Shown here: one piece after another, positions 34,731 through 44,316 of the stretch
Layout: each line of letters opens with the position of its first letter
Numbering within the stretch: position 1 is the first letter of the stretch
NCBI GenBank assembly: GCA_902801515.1
Contig: CADCII010000003.1
Coordinates: forward strand, 25,623 to 89,622
Length of the DNA: 64,000 bases
Source: an uncultured Lachnospiraceae bacterium
GTDB lineage: Bacteria; Bacillota; Clostridia; Lachnospirales; Lachnospiraceae
Direction: 5' to 3'
The notes under the pieces: generated by a model
Told to the model about the DNA's origin: nothing
Databases searched by the model: none
Seen by the model: only the letters and a program-made list of their open reading frames with translations
Program-made: the position numbers and the translations under genes

Positions 34731-35678
34731 GTGGAATTCAGACACACATCGGTCCTCCTCAGAGAGACAGTTGATGCGCTGCACGTGAGACCGGACGGAA
34801 TCTACGTCGACGGGACACTTGGCGGTGGCGGACATTCCAGTGTGATCGCAGGGATGCTTTCTGAGGGAGGAAGGCTGATCGGGATCGACCAGGACGCCGC
34901 GGCTATCGAGGCTGCCGCAAAACGCCTCGGGGAGTTTGGTGACAGGGTCACGATCATCCGCTCGAATTACGCGGATATGAAGACCCGGCTGCTGCAGGCA
35001 GGTATCACATCAGTAGACGGAATCCTGCTGGATCTGGGAGTCTCTTCCTACCAGCTGGACGACGCACAGCGTGGATTTACTTACCGCGAAGAGGACGCTC
35101 CTCTGGACATGAGAATGGACCAGAGGCAGGAATATACGGCGAGGGAGGTCGTTAATTCCTGTTCAGCCGAAGATCTGACCCGGATTATAAGGGAATTCGG
35201 GGAGGAGAAGTTCGCGGGTAAGATCGCGCACCGCATCGTGCAGGAGAGGGAGAAAGGTCCGATCGAAACGACTGGTCAGCTGACGCAGATCGTGAAGGAC
35301 GCCATTCCCGCAAGGGCAAGGGCGACGGGCAGACATCCGGCCAGAAGGACATTCCAGGCAATCCGCATCGAGGTGAACGGGGAACTGCGTGTACTCAGGG
35401 AATCTCTTGACGACATGATCGATCTCCTGAATCCGGGCGGAAGGATCTGCATCATTACATTTCATTCTCTTGAGGACCGTATCGTCAAGGATGCGTTCCG
35501 CAGGGCAGAGAATCCGTGCATATGCCCGCCGGAGTTTCCGGTATGTGTGTGCGGAAAGAAGCCGAAGGGCAGGGTCATAACAAAGAAACCGGTTATCCCT
35601 TCGGAAGAAGAAATGGAGCAGAATCCACGTTCAAAAAGCGCGAAACTGCGTGTATTTGAAAAGAGGGAAACAGAGTAG
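34731..35678 (+). CDS. rsmH: 16S rRNA (cytosine1402-N4)-methyltransferase RsmH (MraW)
   Basis: 315 residues from GTG 34731 ([17 protein letters not shown]), with AAAGGAGG 5 bases upstream; the ATG at 34707 gives a poor extension and lies before that ribosome site. Methyltransferase motifs: [11 protein letters not shown] (SAM-binding), [25 protein letters not shown], and the end [12 protein letters not shown] with a Cys-rich tail ([18 protein letters not shown]). It methylates C1402 of 16S rRNA. Standard second gene of the cluster. Confidence 0.95.
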   Translation: MEFRHTSVLLRETVDALHVRPDGIYVDGTLGGGGHSSVIAGMLSEGGRLIGIDQDAAAIEAAAKRLGEFGDRVTIIRSNYADMKTRLLQAGITSVDGILLDLGVSSYQLDDAQRGFTYREEDAPLDMRMDQRQEYTAREVVNSCSAEDLTRIIREFGEEKFAGKIAHRIVQEREKGPIETTGQLTQIVKDAIPARARATGRHPARRTFQAIRIEVNGELRVLRESLDDMIDLLNPGGRICIITFHSLEDRIVKDAFRRAENPCICPPEFPVCVCGKKPKGRVITKKPVIPSEEEMEQNPRSKSAKLRVFEKRETE

Positions 35679-35679
35679 A

Positions 35680-36159
35680 ATGGCACAGACAAAGATGGTA
35701 CAGATTGAAAGTAAGCGCCAGTTGCGTTATACTACGGAAGTGGTTGACGGCAACACCGTCCGGGTTGAGACAGCATCGCCTCAGATCCGGGAGAAGGAAC
35801 TTCGGCGCACTCAGGTTGAGCAGAACCGTCAGCGGGCTCTTTCGATGAACCTGCACTATGTTCTGTTCATGACCATTGCTGCCGTTGCTGTCGTTACAAT
35901 CTGTATTTTTTATTTGAGACTTCAGGCGACCTCTACAAAGCTTCAGAAAAGGACTGTCAATCTCCAGACACAGCTCAAGAACCTGCAGATAGAAAATGAT
36001 ATCGTCTATAATGAGATCATTTCAGGGGTAGACCTTGAGCATGTCAGGGAAGTGGCGACTGAAGAACTGGGCATGACCTATCCGGCACAGAGCCAGATTG
36101 TAACATACAGCGCCGTGTCCAGCGATTATGTCAAACAGTACGAGGAAATCCCTGATTAA
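35680..36159 (+). CDS. ftsL: FtsL-like divisome protein
   Basis: 159 residues from ATG 35680, overlapping the end of rsmH by its ribosome site. One membrane segment (YVLFMTIAAVAVVTICIFYL, ~65-84) followed by a coiled coil (LQATSTKLQKRTVNLQTQL...). The N-terminal cytoplasmic part is long and charged. The position between rsmH and the PBP gene and the bitopic coiled-coil topology identify the FtsL/DivIC type, which links FtsQ and PBP2B at the septum. Sequence is weakly conserved, as usual for FtsL. Confidence 0.8.
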   Translation: MAQTKMVQIESKRQLRYTTEVVDGNTVRVETASPQIREKELRRTQVEQNRQRALSMNLHYVLFMTIAAVAVVTICIFYLRLQATSTKLQKRTVNLQTQLKNLQIENDIVYNEIISGVDLEHVREVATEELGMTYPAQSQIVTYSAVSSDYVKQYEEIPD

Positions 36160-36173
36160 GAGGGTAAAGTATC

Positions 36174-38468
36174 TTGACCCATATCAACAGAAAGAATAAA
36201 GAAAAAAAAGAAAGAAGATTTACCAAGACGATGCAAAAAAAGCTTCTGGTTTTTTTTGCATTTGTTTTGTTATTACTGTCCGTTCTTCTGATCAGGATCG
36301 GGACTATCTCTGCGACAAAGGGTAATAAATATGCCAAGAAAGTCCTGTCCCAGCAGTCATATGATTCACGTTCCATTCCCGCCAGGCGTGGGGAGATCCA
36401 GGATAAAAACGGCATCGTGCTCGCAAAGAGTGACCGTTTTTACAACGTTGTACTTGACTGCTACGCGATCAATGAGAATACGGATTATATCGAGCCGACA
36501 GTCAGCGCGGTGGCGGATATCTTCGGGATCGATCAGGCACAGGTGAGGGATGTCATAGTGGACGACAAGACGTCCTCCTCCCGCTATCAGGTGATCAAGA
36601 AGAATATAACGTCAGACCTGAAGGAAAAGTTTGAGGATTTCCGCAGCGGAGCGGATCTGGATAAAGACAAGCTTGGAAATGATACATACTATGCTCTTAT
36701 GAATGAGAGGGCAAATGTGCAGGGCGTCTGGTTTGAGGAGCGGTATCTCAGGTCATATCCCTACAACAACCTTGCCAGCAAGGTCGTTGGTTTCTCCAAT
36801 GCGATCGACGTCGGGACCACCGGCGTTGAGAATTACTACAATGACATACTGAACGGAACAGACGGAAGGACGTTCGGTTATCTCAATGAGAATTCTGAGT
36901 TTGAGCGCACTACGATCGCCCCGGAACACGGGAAGACTCTCAGGCTGACTCTGGACATGAATGTTCAGGAGATCCTGCAGGAGAAGATCGACCAGTTCGA
37001 CAAAACCTACGGCGACGAACAGCATAACGGCAAAGGAGCCAGAAATGTTGGCGTTGTTGTCATGAATCCCAATACGGGAGAGGTCCTCGGAATGGCTACG
37101 AACCGGGAATATGACCTCAATGATCCCACGGATCTGACTACGGAGGGTTATTCCGGAGCGCAGATCAAGTCGATGGATGACAAGACCTATGTCAATGAGC
37201 TGAATACGAAATGGGAGAACTTCTGCGTATCAGAAGGCTATGAGCCGGGTTCCGTTTTCAAACCGATCACCGTCGCGTCCGCGCTGGAGACAGGGTCTGT
37301 GCATGACGGAGACACATTTGTATGCAATGGCTCCCTGTTCATCACAGATACGACTATCAAGTGCGACAATATCTACGGCCACGGCGGCGAGACTCTGGAA
37401 TACGGTATCGTCAACTCCTGCAACGTTGTTCTGATGACGGTCGGCATGGAGATGGGGATCACGAATTTTGTCAATTACCAGCAGGCGTTCGGATTCGGAA
37501 GCCCGACAGGCATCGACCTTCCAAATGAGAACGCCGGCGTTGTATACAACCGTGATACGATGCATGAAGTCGAGCTTGCCACCTGTACGTTTGGACAGGG
37601 CTTCACCATCAATATGATCCAGGAAGCCGCGGCATTTTCGACCGTCGTAAACGGCGGCTATTATTACCAGCCTCATGTAGTGGGGCAGATCCTGAGTGCG
37701 GACGGAACATCTGTGGAAACGATCGAACCGCTTCTTCTCAGGCAGCCGGTTTCAAGTTCAGTGTCAAAGCTTCTGCGCAGATATCTGAAAACCGCAGTAA
37801 AAGAAGGTACCGGACGAAAGTCCCAGGTTCCGGGATATCTGACTGGCGGTAAGACAGGAACGGCAGAGAAGATCGATCCTGCCGACGGAACCAGATGGAA
37901 GGGGCATTACGTCGTCTCCTTCATCGGAGCGGCTCCGATCGATGACCCGCAGGTAGTCATGTATGTCGTCATTGACGAACCGAATGTTGCGCAGCAGGCT
38001 GACTCAAGCTATCCGCAGGTCCTGTTCAGACAGATCGCAACGGATCTGTTTCCTTACCTGGGACTGTACCCGACAGAGCCGGTTACGGATGAGCTTCTCC
38101 AGTTTTTGGGAATATCCAAGGACGAGACCGTGGAGAGCAACGTAAAGAGTGCTTATTTCCAGTGCTTCGATTCTTCGGGCAATTTGTATAACAATGCCTA
38201 CATCCAGGAAGACGGAACCGTCATGGATTCCTCAGGCAATCCGATCCCGGGCTGCACGGCTGATATGGAAAATGGAATCGTCACAGACGGCTACGGCAAC
38301 CAGATTGAGGTCGATACGACGGTATTCTTCGATACGACGACTCAGGTTGCGGAGAATCCCGATATTGCGGCGCCTCCCGAAGAAGTGGAGGGCGATGAGG
38401 ACGATACCGTTTGGGAAGGCGCATCGGTTGACGATAACGAGAACGAAGATACAGCGACAGCTGGGTAA
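36174..38468 (+). CDS. Division-type penicillin-binding protein 2 (FtsI/SpoVD/PBP2B)
   Basis: 764 residues from TTG 36174, with AAGAGGG 9 bases upstream. Membrane segment VFFAFVLLLLSVLLIRIG. Transpeptidase motifs: SVFK (Ser360 nucleophile), SCN (415-417) and KTG (Lys560) in GGKTGTAEK. This septal D,D-transpeptidase cross-links peptidoglycan. No PASTA domains; instead an acidic C-terminal tail after residue ~660 carries FDSSGNL...GNPIPGCTAD...DGYGNQI (665-711), which is shared with the tail of FtsQ in this cluster. A downstream Glu/Asp-rich end follows. Confidence 0.92.
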   Translation: MTHINRKNKEKKERRFTKTMQKKLLVFFAFVLLLLSVLLIRIGTISATKGNKYAKKVLSQQSYDSRSIPARRGEIQDKNGIVLAKSDRFYNVVLDCYAINENTDYIEPTVSAVADIFGIDQAQVRDVIVDDKTSSSRYQVIKKNITSDLKEKFEDFRSGADLDKDKLGNDTYYALMNERANVQGVWFEERYLRSYPYNNLASKVVGFSNAIDVGTTGVENYYNDILNGTDGRTFGYLNENSEFERTTIAPEHGKTLRLTLDMNVQEILQEKIDQFDKTYGDEQHNGKGARNVGVVVMNPNTGEVLGMATNREYDLNDPTDLTTEGYSGAQIKSMDDKTYVNELNTKWENFCVSEGYEPGSVFKPITVASALETGSVHDGDTFVCNGSLFITDTTIKCDNIYGHGGETLEYGIVNSCNVVLMTVGMEMGITNFVNYQQAFGFGSPTGIDLPNENAGVVYNRDTMHEVELATCTFGQGFTINMIQEAAAFSTVVNGGYYYQPHVVGQILSADGTSVETIEPLLLRQPVSSSVSKLLRRYLKTAVKEGTGRKSQVPGYLTGGKTGTAEKIDPADGTRWKGHYVVSFIGAAPIDDPQVVMYVVIDEPNVAQQADSSYPQVLFRQIATDLFPYLGLYPTEPVTDELLQFLGISKDETVESNVKSAYFQCFDSSGNLYNNAYIQEDGTVMDSSGNPIPGCTADMENGIVTDGYGNQIEVDTTVFFDTTTQVAENPDIAAPPEEVEGDEDDTVWEGASVDDNENEDTATAG

Positions 38469-38485
38469 TCATTACGGAGGCATGT

Positions 38486-39460
38486 ATGTTCATTTCACTT
38501 GATACGATATTGGCGGCGCTGCTCGCATTTGCGGTTACAGCGGTAATATGTCCGGTCCTGATCCCGTTCCTGATCCGCCTTAAGGTGGGGCAGACAGAGA
38601 GAAAAGAGGGTGTGCAGTCACACCTGAAGAAGGCGGGTACGCCGACTATGGGCGGCATCGCGATCCTGGTTTCGGTACTTGTGACGGCTCTTATCTTTGC
38701 ACGGCGCTATCCGAGGATCCTGCCGGTTCTGTTTCTGACTCTGGGATTCGGGATCATCGGTTTTGTCGATGATTATCTGAAGGTGGTCCTGCGCAGGTCT
38801 GACGGCCTCATGCCGAAGCAGAAGATGGCGGGGCAGATTGTTGTCACGGCAATCTTCCTGGTCTATGTATGGCTCAGGGATCCTGCCTGTCTTGACTGGA
38901 GAATACCGTTTACCGGCGGCATGATCATCAGCGGACTGGCGTTCAGGATCTTTGCGACGATTGCCGCTTTTGTCGTGATCATCGGAACCGTGAACGGCGT
39001 AAACTTTACGGACGGCCTGGACGGCCTGGCCTCCTCTGTCACGTCGGTGGTGGCAGTGTTCTTCTGCTTCAGCTCCATGGCCCTGACAGGAGAGATCGAA
39101 CCGGTCTGCGCTGCAGTATTCGGAGCGCTGTTGGGATTCCTTCTGTTCAATGTGCATCCGGCGAAGGTATTCATGGGCGATACCGGATCTCTTGCGCTTG
39201 GCGGATTTGTGGCCGGAGCGGCCTATTCTCTGCAGATGCCGGTCTTTATCGTGATCGTAGGTCTGATCTACCTGGTGGAGGTTCTCTCCGTCATGATCCA
39301 GGTTACATATTTTAAGAAAACCGGGGGAAAGCGCATCTTCCGCATGGCTCCCATCCATCATCACTTTGAACTTGGCGGATGGTCTGAGACGCGTGTGGTC
39401 GCAGTGTTTACGATCATAACGATCCTGCTGTGCCTGGCAGCATTTATCCGGTTTGTATAA
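38486..39460 (+). CDS. mraY: Phospho-N-acetylmuramoyl-pentapeptide transferase MraY
   Basis: 324 residues with about ten membrane segments. Catalytic motifs: FVDDYLKVV (Asp pair), NGVNFTDGLDGLA, and PIHHHFELGGW near the end. It transfers phospho-MurNAc-pentapeptide from UDP to undecaprenyl phosphate, making lipid I at the membrane. Typical length and normal cluster position, after the PBP gene and before murD. Confidence 0.96.
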   Translation: MFISLDTILAALLAFAVTAVICPVLIPFLIRLKVGQTERKEGVQSHLKKAGTPTMGGIAILVSVLVTALIFARRYPRILPVLFLTLGFGIIGFVDDYLKVVLRRSDGLMPKQKMAGQIVVTAIFLVYVWLRDPACLDWRIPFTGGMIISGLAFRIFATIAAFVVIIGTVNGVNFTDGLDGLASSVTSVVAVFFCFSSMALTGEIEPVCAAVFGALLGFLLFNVHPAKVFMGDTGSLALGGFVAGAAYSLQMPVFIVIVGLIYLVEVLSVMIQVTYFKKTGGKRIFRMAPIHHHFELGGWSETRVVAVFTIITILLCLAAFIRFV

Positions 39461-39478
39461 AGACAGGAGATGAAACGA

Positions 39479-40852
39479 ATGGAATTGTCCGGAAAACGCG
39501 TGCTGGTATTCGGCGCGGGCAGGAGCGGCCAGGGCGCCGCGTCCCTGCTGCTTGCAGCCGGTGCCAGTCCGGTACTGTACGACGGAAATGAAAATCTGAC
39601 TGAAGATAAAGTGCGCAGCCAGCTTCCTGACGATGTGAAAGGGATACGCATCGTGACAGGGGAACTGACGCAGGAACTGATTGAGAACAGTGAGCTGTGC
39701 GTGATCAGTCCGGGTGTCCCCACAGACATAGCTCCGGTGAACCGGATCCGCAGCGCGGGTGTAAAGATCTGGAGTGAAGTGGAACTTGCCTGGCAGTGTT
39801 CGAAGGGCGAGACTGTGGCCGTGACCGGTACCAACGGAAAGACGACGACAGTGAGCCTGCTCGGAGACCTGATGAGGCGCTTCAGGGGAGAGGAGAATAC
39901 CCACGTAGTCGGAAATATCGGCTATCCCTATACGAAGGCCGCCCTCCAGACCGATGAAAATGCGGTATGTGTCGCTGAGGTCAGTTCCTTCCAGCTGGAG
40001 ACGATAGACGCTTTTCATCCGCACGTGTCGGTGATCACCAATATCACTCCGGACCATCTGAACCGTCACCATACCATGGAGGAATATATCCGGGTCAAGG
40101 AGCGCATCTGTGAGAACCAGACTCCGGAGGATATCATGATCCTCAACTATGAAGATGAAGTGCTCAGACAGTTCGGGGAGAACATTCCGGCGCAGGGACC
40201 GCAGGTATGGTGGTTCTCAAGTGCCAGAACCCTGGAAAAGGGTATGTATCTGGACGGTGATGTTCTGAAATATTCAGACGGATCTGCAGCCGTCGATGTG
40301 ATTCATATCGATGAACTTCGGATCCTCGGAAAGCATAATTATGAAAATGTCAGTGCCGCTGTACTGAGCGCTCTGGCAATGGGCATGCCTCTGGACCAGA
40401 TTCAGGAAGTGCTGAGAGCCTTCCCGGGCGTGGAGCACCGGATCGAATATGTGGGCGAGGTAAACGGTGTTGCCTACTACAATGATTCCAAAGGCACCAA
40501 CCCCGACGCTGCGATCAAGGCGGTCGAGGCGATGAGACGTCCGACAGTGCTGATCGGCGGGGGGTATGACAAGGATTCTTCCTATGATGAGTGGATCGGG
40601 AGTTTCCACGGAAAAGTGAAGGCACTGGTGCTGATCGGCGCGACAAAAGAGAAGATCGCCGAATGTGCGAAGGCGCACGGATTCGGTCCGGTCTTCCTGT
40701 GCGGAACGTTTGAAGAATGCTTCGGGAAATGTGTGGAACTTGCAGATGAGGGAGATGCGGTTCTGCTGTCTCCGGCCTGTGCAAGCTGGGGAATGTTTAA
40801 GGATTACGAGGAGAGAGGCAGAGTCTTTAAGGACATGGTGCATGCGCTTTAA
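39479..40852 (+). CDS. murD: UDP-N-acetylmuramoylalanine-D-glutamate ligase MurD
   Basis: 457 residues from ATG 39479 (MELSGKRVLVFGAGRSG), 9 bases after AGGAG; the ATG at 39470 touches the ribosome site and is unlikely. N-terminal Rossmann domain, P-loop VAVTGTNGKTTTVSLL, central EVSSFQLETIDAF, NHTxDHLDRH-like ITPDHLNRHHTM, and the C-terminal domain YNDSKGTNPDAAIKAVEAM. It adds D-Glu to UDP-MurNAc-Ala in the cytoplasm. No murG or ftsW follows, unlike in the usual cluster order. Confidence 0.95.
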   Translation: MELSGKRVLVFGAGRSGQGAASLLLAAGASPVLYDGNENLTEDKVRSQLPDDVKGIRIVTGELTQELIENSELCVISPGVPTDIAPVNRIRSAGVKIWSEVELAWQCSKGETVAVTGTNGKTTTVSLLGDLMRRFRGEENTHVVGNIGYPYTKAALQTDENAVCVAEVSSFQLETIDAFHPHVSVITNITPDHLNRHHTMEEYIRVKERICENQTPEDIMILNYEDEVLRQFGENIPAQGPQVWWFSSARTLEKGMYLDGDVLKYSDGSAAVDVIHIDELRILGKHNYENVSAAVLSALAMGMPLDQIQEVLRAFPGVEHRIEYVGEVNGVAYYNDSKGTNPDAAIKAVEAMRRPTVLIGGGYDKDSSYDEWIGSFHGKVKALVLIGATKEKIAECAKAHGFGPVFLCGTFEECFGKCVELADEGDAVLLSPACASWGMFKDYEERGRVFKDMVHAL

Positions 40853-40878
40853 AGAAAAAGACTGACAGGGGAGCTGTT

Positions 40879-41907
40879 ATGAGCAGGGGTATCAGAGCGG
40901 CCGCGATATTCGCGGTAATCATCGGAATAGCAGCAGCAGTTGTGCTGGGGGTGTTCCGGATCCAGTCTATTGATATTAAGGGAAATGAACGCTATGCGTC
41001 GGAGCAGATCAGGGATGATCTGATCTATGACTTCAAGACGCGCAATACGCTTTTTTTCTCATGGAAATACCGCAGTAAAGGTCCTGCGGACGACGCCCCA
41101 TACCTGGCTTCAGTACAGGCGACCATGCTCACCCCGACTTCCATCCGCCTGGATGTGGCGGAAAACCAGCTGGTCGGGCGGGTACAGTATCAGGAAAAAA
41201 ATGTTTATTACGACAACACGGGAGTGGTTCAGGAGATATCGGATACGGTCTATGAGGGGATCCCGCTGGTCACGGGCATCGAGATCGAAGAACCTCAGCT
41301 GTACCAGAAACTGACGATGGACAATACATCGACGCTGCGGACCATGTTGAATATCACGCAGCTTCTGATCCAGAGCAATCTTATTCCGGACAGTGTAAAA
41401 TTCAGTGACAACGGCAATATGAGGATGCGCCTGGGATCTGTGACCGTAAAACTGGGGCAGGACGAATACCTTGAGGAGAAGATCGCTAACCTGGTCACCA
41501 TCTATCCGCAGATCGCCGGACAGGAAGGAACCCTGAACATGGAAGGGTTCACCGGTAAGAACGAGGCGATCACATTTAAGGCAAAAGAGCCTGAGCCGGT
41601 CGAGCAGCCTGCAAGCGAAGCGGAGAATTCCGAGTCACTGGCCGGAGAAGGTTCGGGAGACGGAAGCGCGGATGGCTCGGGCAATCAGGCGCCTGCCGAT
41701 GACGGGACAACAGAAGAGATCACCGGAACACCGTTCATGGTATTTGACTCCAGCGGAACGCTGCGCTATGACGCCCACGTCGTAAACGGACAGGTGGTTG
41801 ACGGCTACGGCAACCTGATCGACGGCTGCACGGTGGATGAGAACGGCAATGTAGTGGATGCGTACTGGAATGTCATAGACCCGAATACCGGACAGCTTGC
41901 CCAGTAA
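40879..41907 (+). CDS. ftsQ: Cell division protein FtsQ/DivIB
   Basis: 342 residues. Short cytoplasmic N-terminus, one membrane segment (~6-25, AAIFAVIIGIAAAVVLGVF), then a POTRA-type FtsQ domain (IQSIDIKGNERYASEQI..., VASVQATMLTPTSIRLDVAENQLVG) and the FtsQ domain. After an acidic linker (EAENSESLAGEGSGDGSADG) a tail begins at Phe289 with FDSSGTL...GNLIDGCTVD...DAYWNVI, the same module as in PBP2. FtsQ/DivIB links early and late divisome proteins. The stop is followed by the ftsZ promoter region. Confidence 0.87.
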   Translation: MSRGIRAAAIFAVIIGIAAAVVLGVFRIQSIDIKGNERYASEQIRDDLIYDFKTRNTLFFSWKYRSKGPADDAPYLASVQATMLTPTSIRLDVAENQLVGRVQYQEKNVYYDNTGVVQEISDTVYEGIPLVTGIEIEEPQLYQKLTMDNTSTLRTMLNITQLLIQSNLIPDSVKFSDNGNMRMRLGSVTVKLGQDEYLEEKIANLVTIYPQIAGQEGTLNMEGFTGKNEAITFKAKEPEPVEQPASEAENSESLAGEGSGDGSADGSGNQAPADDGTTEEITGTPFMVFDSSGTLRYDAHVVNGQVVDGYGNLIDGCTVDENGNVVDAYWNVIDPNTGQLAQ

Positions 41908-41926
41908 CCGGACGCGGGTATGTGAA

Positions 41927-42017
41927 ACCGCATGCGGTAATATTGCATGTATTATGCACGGTAAAATTGTATGTATCATAAGAAAGTCTTGATTTAATGG
42001 GCAAATAAACGTATATT
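41927..42017 (+). promoter_or_regulatory. ftsZ promoter region with palindrome and direct repeats
   Basis: TTGATT (41989-41994), 17 bases, TATATT (42012-42017). Upstream are a perfect 12-bp palindrome ACCGCATGCGGT (41927-41938) and two copies of ATTGYATGTATYAT (41942 and 41966), 24 bases apart, which could bind an activator. This lets ftsZ be transcribed apart from the mraZ-ftsQ genes. Confidence 0.65.
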
Positions 42018-42079
42018 TAATGATATATGGGCAAAACCTGACTTATTAAGGTATAAGAGAGAGCAAGGAGGTCACTCAC

Positions 42080-43264
42080 GTGTTAGAGATTATGTCGAAT
42101 GAAGCCGAGTCCGGCGCACGGATTATCGTAGTCGGCGTTGGCGGCGCAGGCAATAATGCTGTGAACCGCATGGTGGAAGATACGATTGCAGGCGTTGAGT
42201 TCATCGGCGTCAATACAGATAAACAGGCACTGGCTATGTCCAAGGCTCCCACAGTCATCCAGATCGGTGAGAAGATCACCAAGGGTCTTGGCGCAGGGGC
42301 TAAGCCGGAAGTTGGCCAGCAGGCTGCGGAAGAGAGCACGGAGGAGATCAAGAACTCCATTCAGGGTGCAGACATGGTATTTGTCACCTGCGGTATGGGC
42401 GGCGGCACCGGCACAGGCGCGGCACCGGTCATCGCGGGAGTTGCCAGAGAACTCGGCATCCTTACAGTTGGCGTTGTCACCAAGCCTTTCCGTTTTGAGG
42501 GCAAGGTCCGCATGAACAATGCGCTTACCGGCATCAGCAAGCTGAAGGAGAATGTTGATACTCTGATCGTTATCCCCAATGACAAGCTGCTCGAGGTAGT
42601 GGACCGCAGAACGACCATGCCGGAAGCATTCAAGAAGGCAGATGAGGTTCTGCAGCAGGCAGTATCCGGCATCACGGATCTGATCAACCTGCCGGCACTG
42701 ATCAATCTTGACTTCGCTGATGTCAAGACCGTCATGGCTGACAAGGGCATCGCTCATATCGGTATCGGCCAGGCCAAGGGCGACGACAAGGCTCTGGAAG
42801 CAGTCAAGCAGGCAGTTGCAAGCCCGCTGCTTGAGACCACGATCGAAGGCGCGTCCAATATCATCATCAATATCAGCGGTGATATCAGTCTTATGGATGC
42901 AAGCGACGCGGCAGGATATGTCCAGGAACTTGCAGGAGACGGAGCGAATATCATCTTCGGCGCGATGTACGACGATACATATGCGGACGAGGCGAGCATC
43001 ACGGTTATCGCTACCGGACTCGAAGATCCCAATGCGGACCAGCCGCAGTCGATCTTCTCAGGACGCAAGGGCAGTTCGGATTACCGCTATCCGAAGACCG
43101 ACTCCAGACCGGCTGGCGGATTCTCATTTTCCAACAGCAGCTCGGCAGGCCAGGTTGAACTGAAGACTCCGACGATCCAGACAAGGAATGTTGAAGTTCG
43201 CATGCCGCAGAGCAAGGTCACGGAGAGAGATATCCAGATCCCGGATTTCCTGAAGAGGAACTGA
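42080..43264 (+). CDS. ftsZ: Cell division protein FtsZ
   Basis: 394 residues from GTG 42080 with AAGGAGGT 7 bases upstream. Tubulin-like GTPase: [17 protein letters not shown], the GTP signature [26 protein letters not shown] and [17 protein letters not shown] (T7 loop). A variable linker (~320-380) leads to the conserved C-terminal peptide [12 protein letters not shown] that binds FtsA/ZipA-type partners. It polymerises at mid-cell to form the Z-ring. It has its own promoter and a terminator follows. Confidence 0.97.
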   Translation: MLEIMSNEAESGARIIVVGVGGAGNNAVNRMVEDTIAGVEFIGVNTDKQALAMSKAPTVIQIGEKITKGLGAGAKPEVGQQAAEESTEEIKNSIQGADMVFVTCGMGGGTGTGAAPVIAGVARELGILTVGVVTKPFRFEGKVRMNNALTGISKLKENVDTLIVIPNDKLLEVVDRRTTMPEAFKKADEVLQQAVSGITDLINLPALINLDFADVKTVMADKGIAHIGIGQAKGDDKALEAVKQAVASPLLETTIEGASNIIINISGDISLMDASDAAGYVQELAGDGANIIFGAMYDDTYADEASITVIATGLEDPNADQPQSIFSGRKGSSDYRYPKTDSRPAGGFSFSNSSSAGQVELKTPTIQTRNVEVRMPQSKVTERDIQIPDFLKRN

Positions 43265-43290
43265 GAACAGAGTAAGCAGTAAGACACACA

Positions 43291-43324
43291 GCCTCCGGCG
43301 GACATCCTGCCGGAGGCTTTTTTC
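43291..43324 (+). terminator. Rho-independent terminator after ftsZ
   Basis: Perfect 9-bp stem GCCTCCGGC / GCCGGAGGC with a 9-base loop, followed by seven T residues. Confidence 0.92.
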
Positions 43325-43402
43325 ATACTTAACCGCCGGGGAAAAACTGACTGCTTCACCCCCGGGCAAGGGGAGACCGGCGCGATGCCGAAGGAGCGAT
43401 AT

Positions 43403-44269
43403 ATGCAGTATACGATCAGCGGAACCACAAGATTCGGCGGGCTTCTCGGAAGTCCTGTCGCGCACAGCCTGTCGCCGGCTATGCACAACACTTCTTTTCA
43501 GGAGCTGGGGATCGACTGTGTGTACCTTGCTTTTGACGTGACGGCCGAAAGGCTAAAAGAGACGGTCAGTGTGTTCAGGCAGCTGAACACCTACGGATTT
43601 AACCTGACGATGCCGTGCAAGAAAGCAGTCATTGATTCTCTGGATGAATTGTCCGAGGCAGCCCGGCTGATCGGGGCAGTGAACACAGTCGTCAACTGCG
43701 GCGGCAGGCTGACCGGCCATAATACGGACGGAATCGGATATGTGGAGTCGGCCCGGGAGAATGGCGTGGAGATATGCGGAAGTGAGATCACAGTTCTTGG
43801 CGCCGGAGGCGCGGCTATGGCAGCAGCGGTTCAGATGGCTCTGGACGGTGCCCGCAGGATCCATATAGCAAACCGGAGGACCCGGTCCTGGAGCGCGGCG
43901 CAGCACCTTGTTGATACGATCAACAAAGAGACGCAGTGTGAGGCGGATCTTACAGATCTTGAAGACAGCACTGTTCTGGCCAGGCATATCGCAGACAGCA
44001 GTCTGCTGACCAATGCGACTTCTGCAGGGATGGCTCCGGATACCGGCGTGACGCCTGTGAAGGATCCTTCTGTATTTCATGAGGGACTGACAGTCTCGGA
44101 TGTGATCTACAATCCCAGGCAGACACGGCTGATGAGAGAGGCTTCAGAGCGCGGGTGCAGAACATTTAACGGTATGTATATGCTTCTGTATCAGGGGGCG
44201 GCAGCTTTCCGGCTCTGGACAGGGCAGGATATGCCTGTGGAACGGATAAAAGAAAGATACTTTTCATGA
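43403..44269 (+). CDS. aroE: Shikimate dehydrogenase
   Basis: 288 residues from ATG 43403 (MQYTISGTTRFGGLLGSP), 6 bases after AAGGAG; ATG 43385 lies before that site. Substrate motif SPVAHSLSPAMHN; catalytic Lys in LTMPCKKAV and Asp in GHNTDGIGY; NADP-binding GAGGAAMAAAV and NRRT. It reduces 3-dehydroshikimate in the aromatic pathway. The stop overlaps the following aroD region and the two genes are co-transcribed. Confidence 0.93.
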   Translation: MQYTISGTTRFGGLLGSPVAHSLSPAMHNTSFQELGIDCVYLAFDVTAERLKETVSVFRQLNTYGFNLTMPCKKAVIDSLDELSEAARLIGAVNTVVNCGGRLTGHNTDGIGYVESARENGVEICGSEITVLGAGGAAMAAAVQMALDGARRIHIANRRTRSWSAAQHLVDTINKETQCEADLTDLEDSTVLARHIADSSLLTNATSAGMAPDTGVTPVKDPSVFHEGLTVSDVIYNPRQTRLMREASERGCRTFNGMYMLLYQGAAAFRLWTGQDMPVERIKERYFS

Positions 44270-44316
44270 TGTCAAAAACCTGTTCCGGGTGCGCCGGACA
44301 GGGACGGAGGATACAG

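Noticed and set aside
38618-40072. 484-residue antisense ORF opposite mraY and murD
   Set aside because: Lies fully opposite two well-conserved genes and reads as a shadow with unnatural His/Gln/Arg content.
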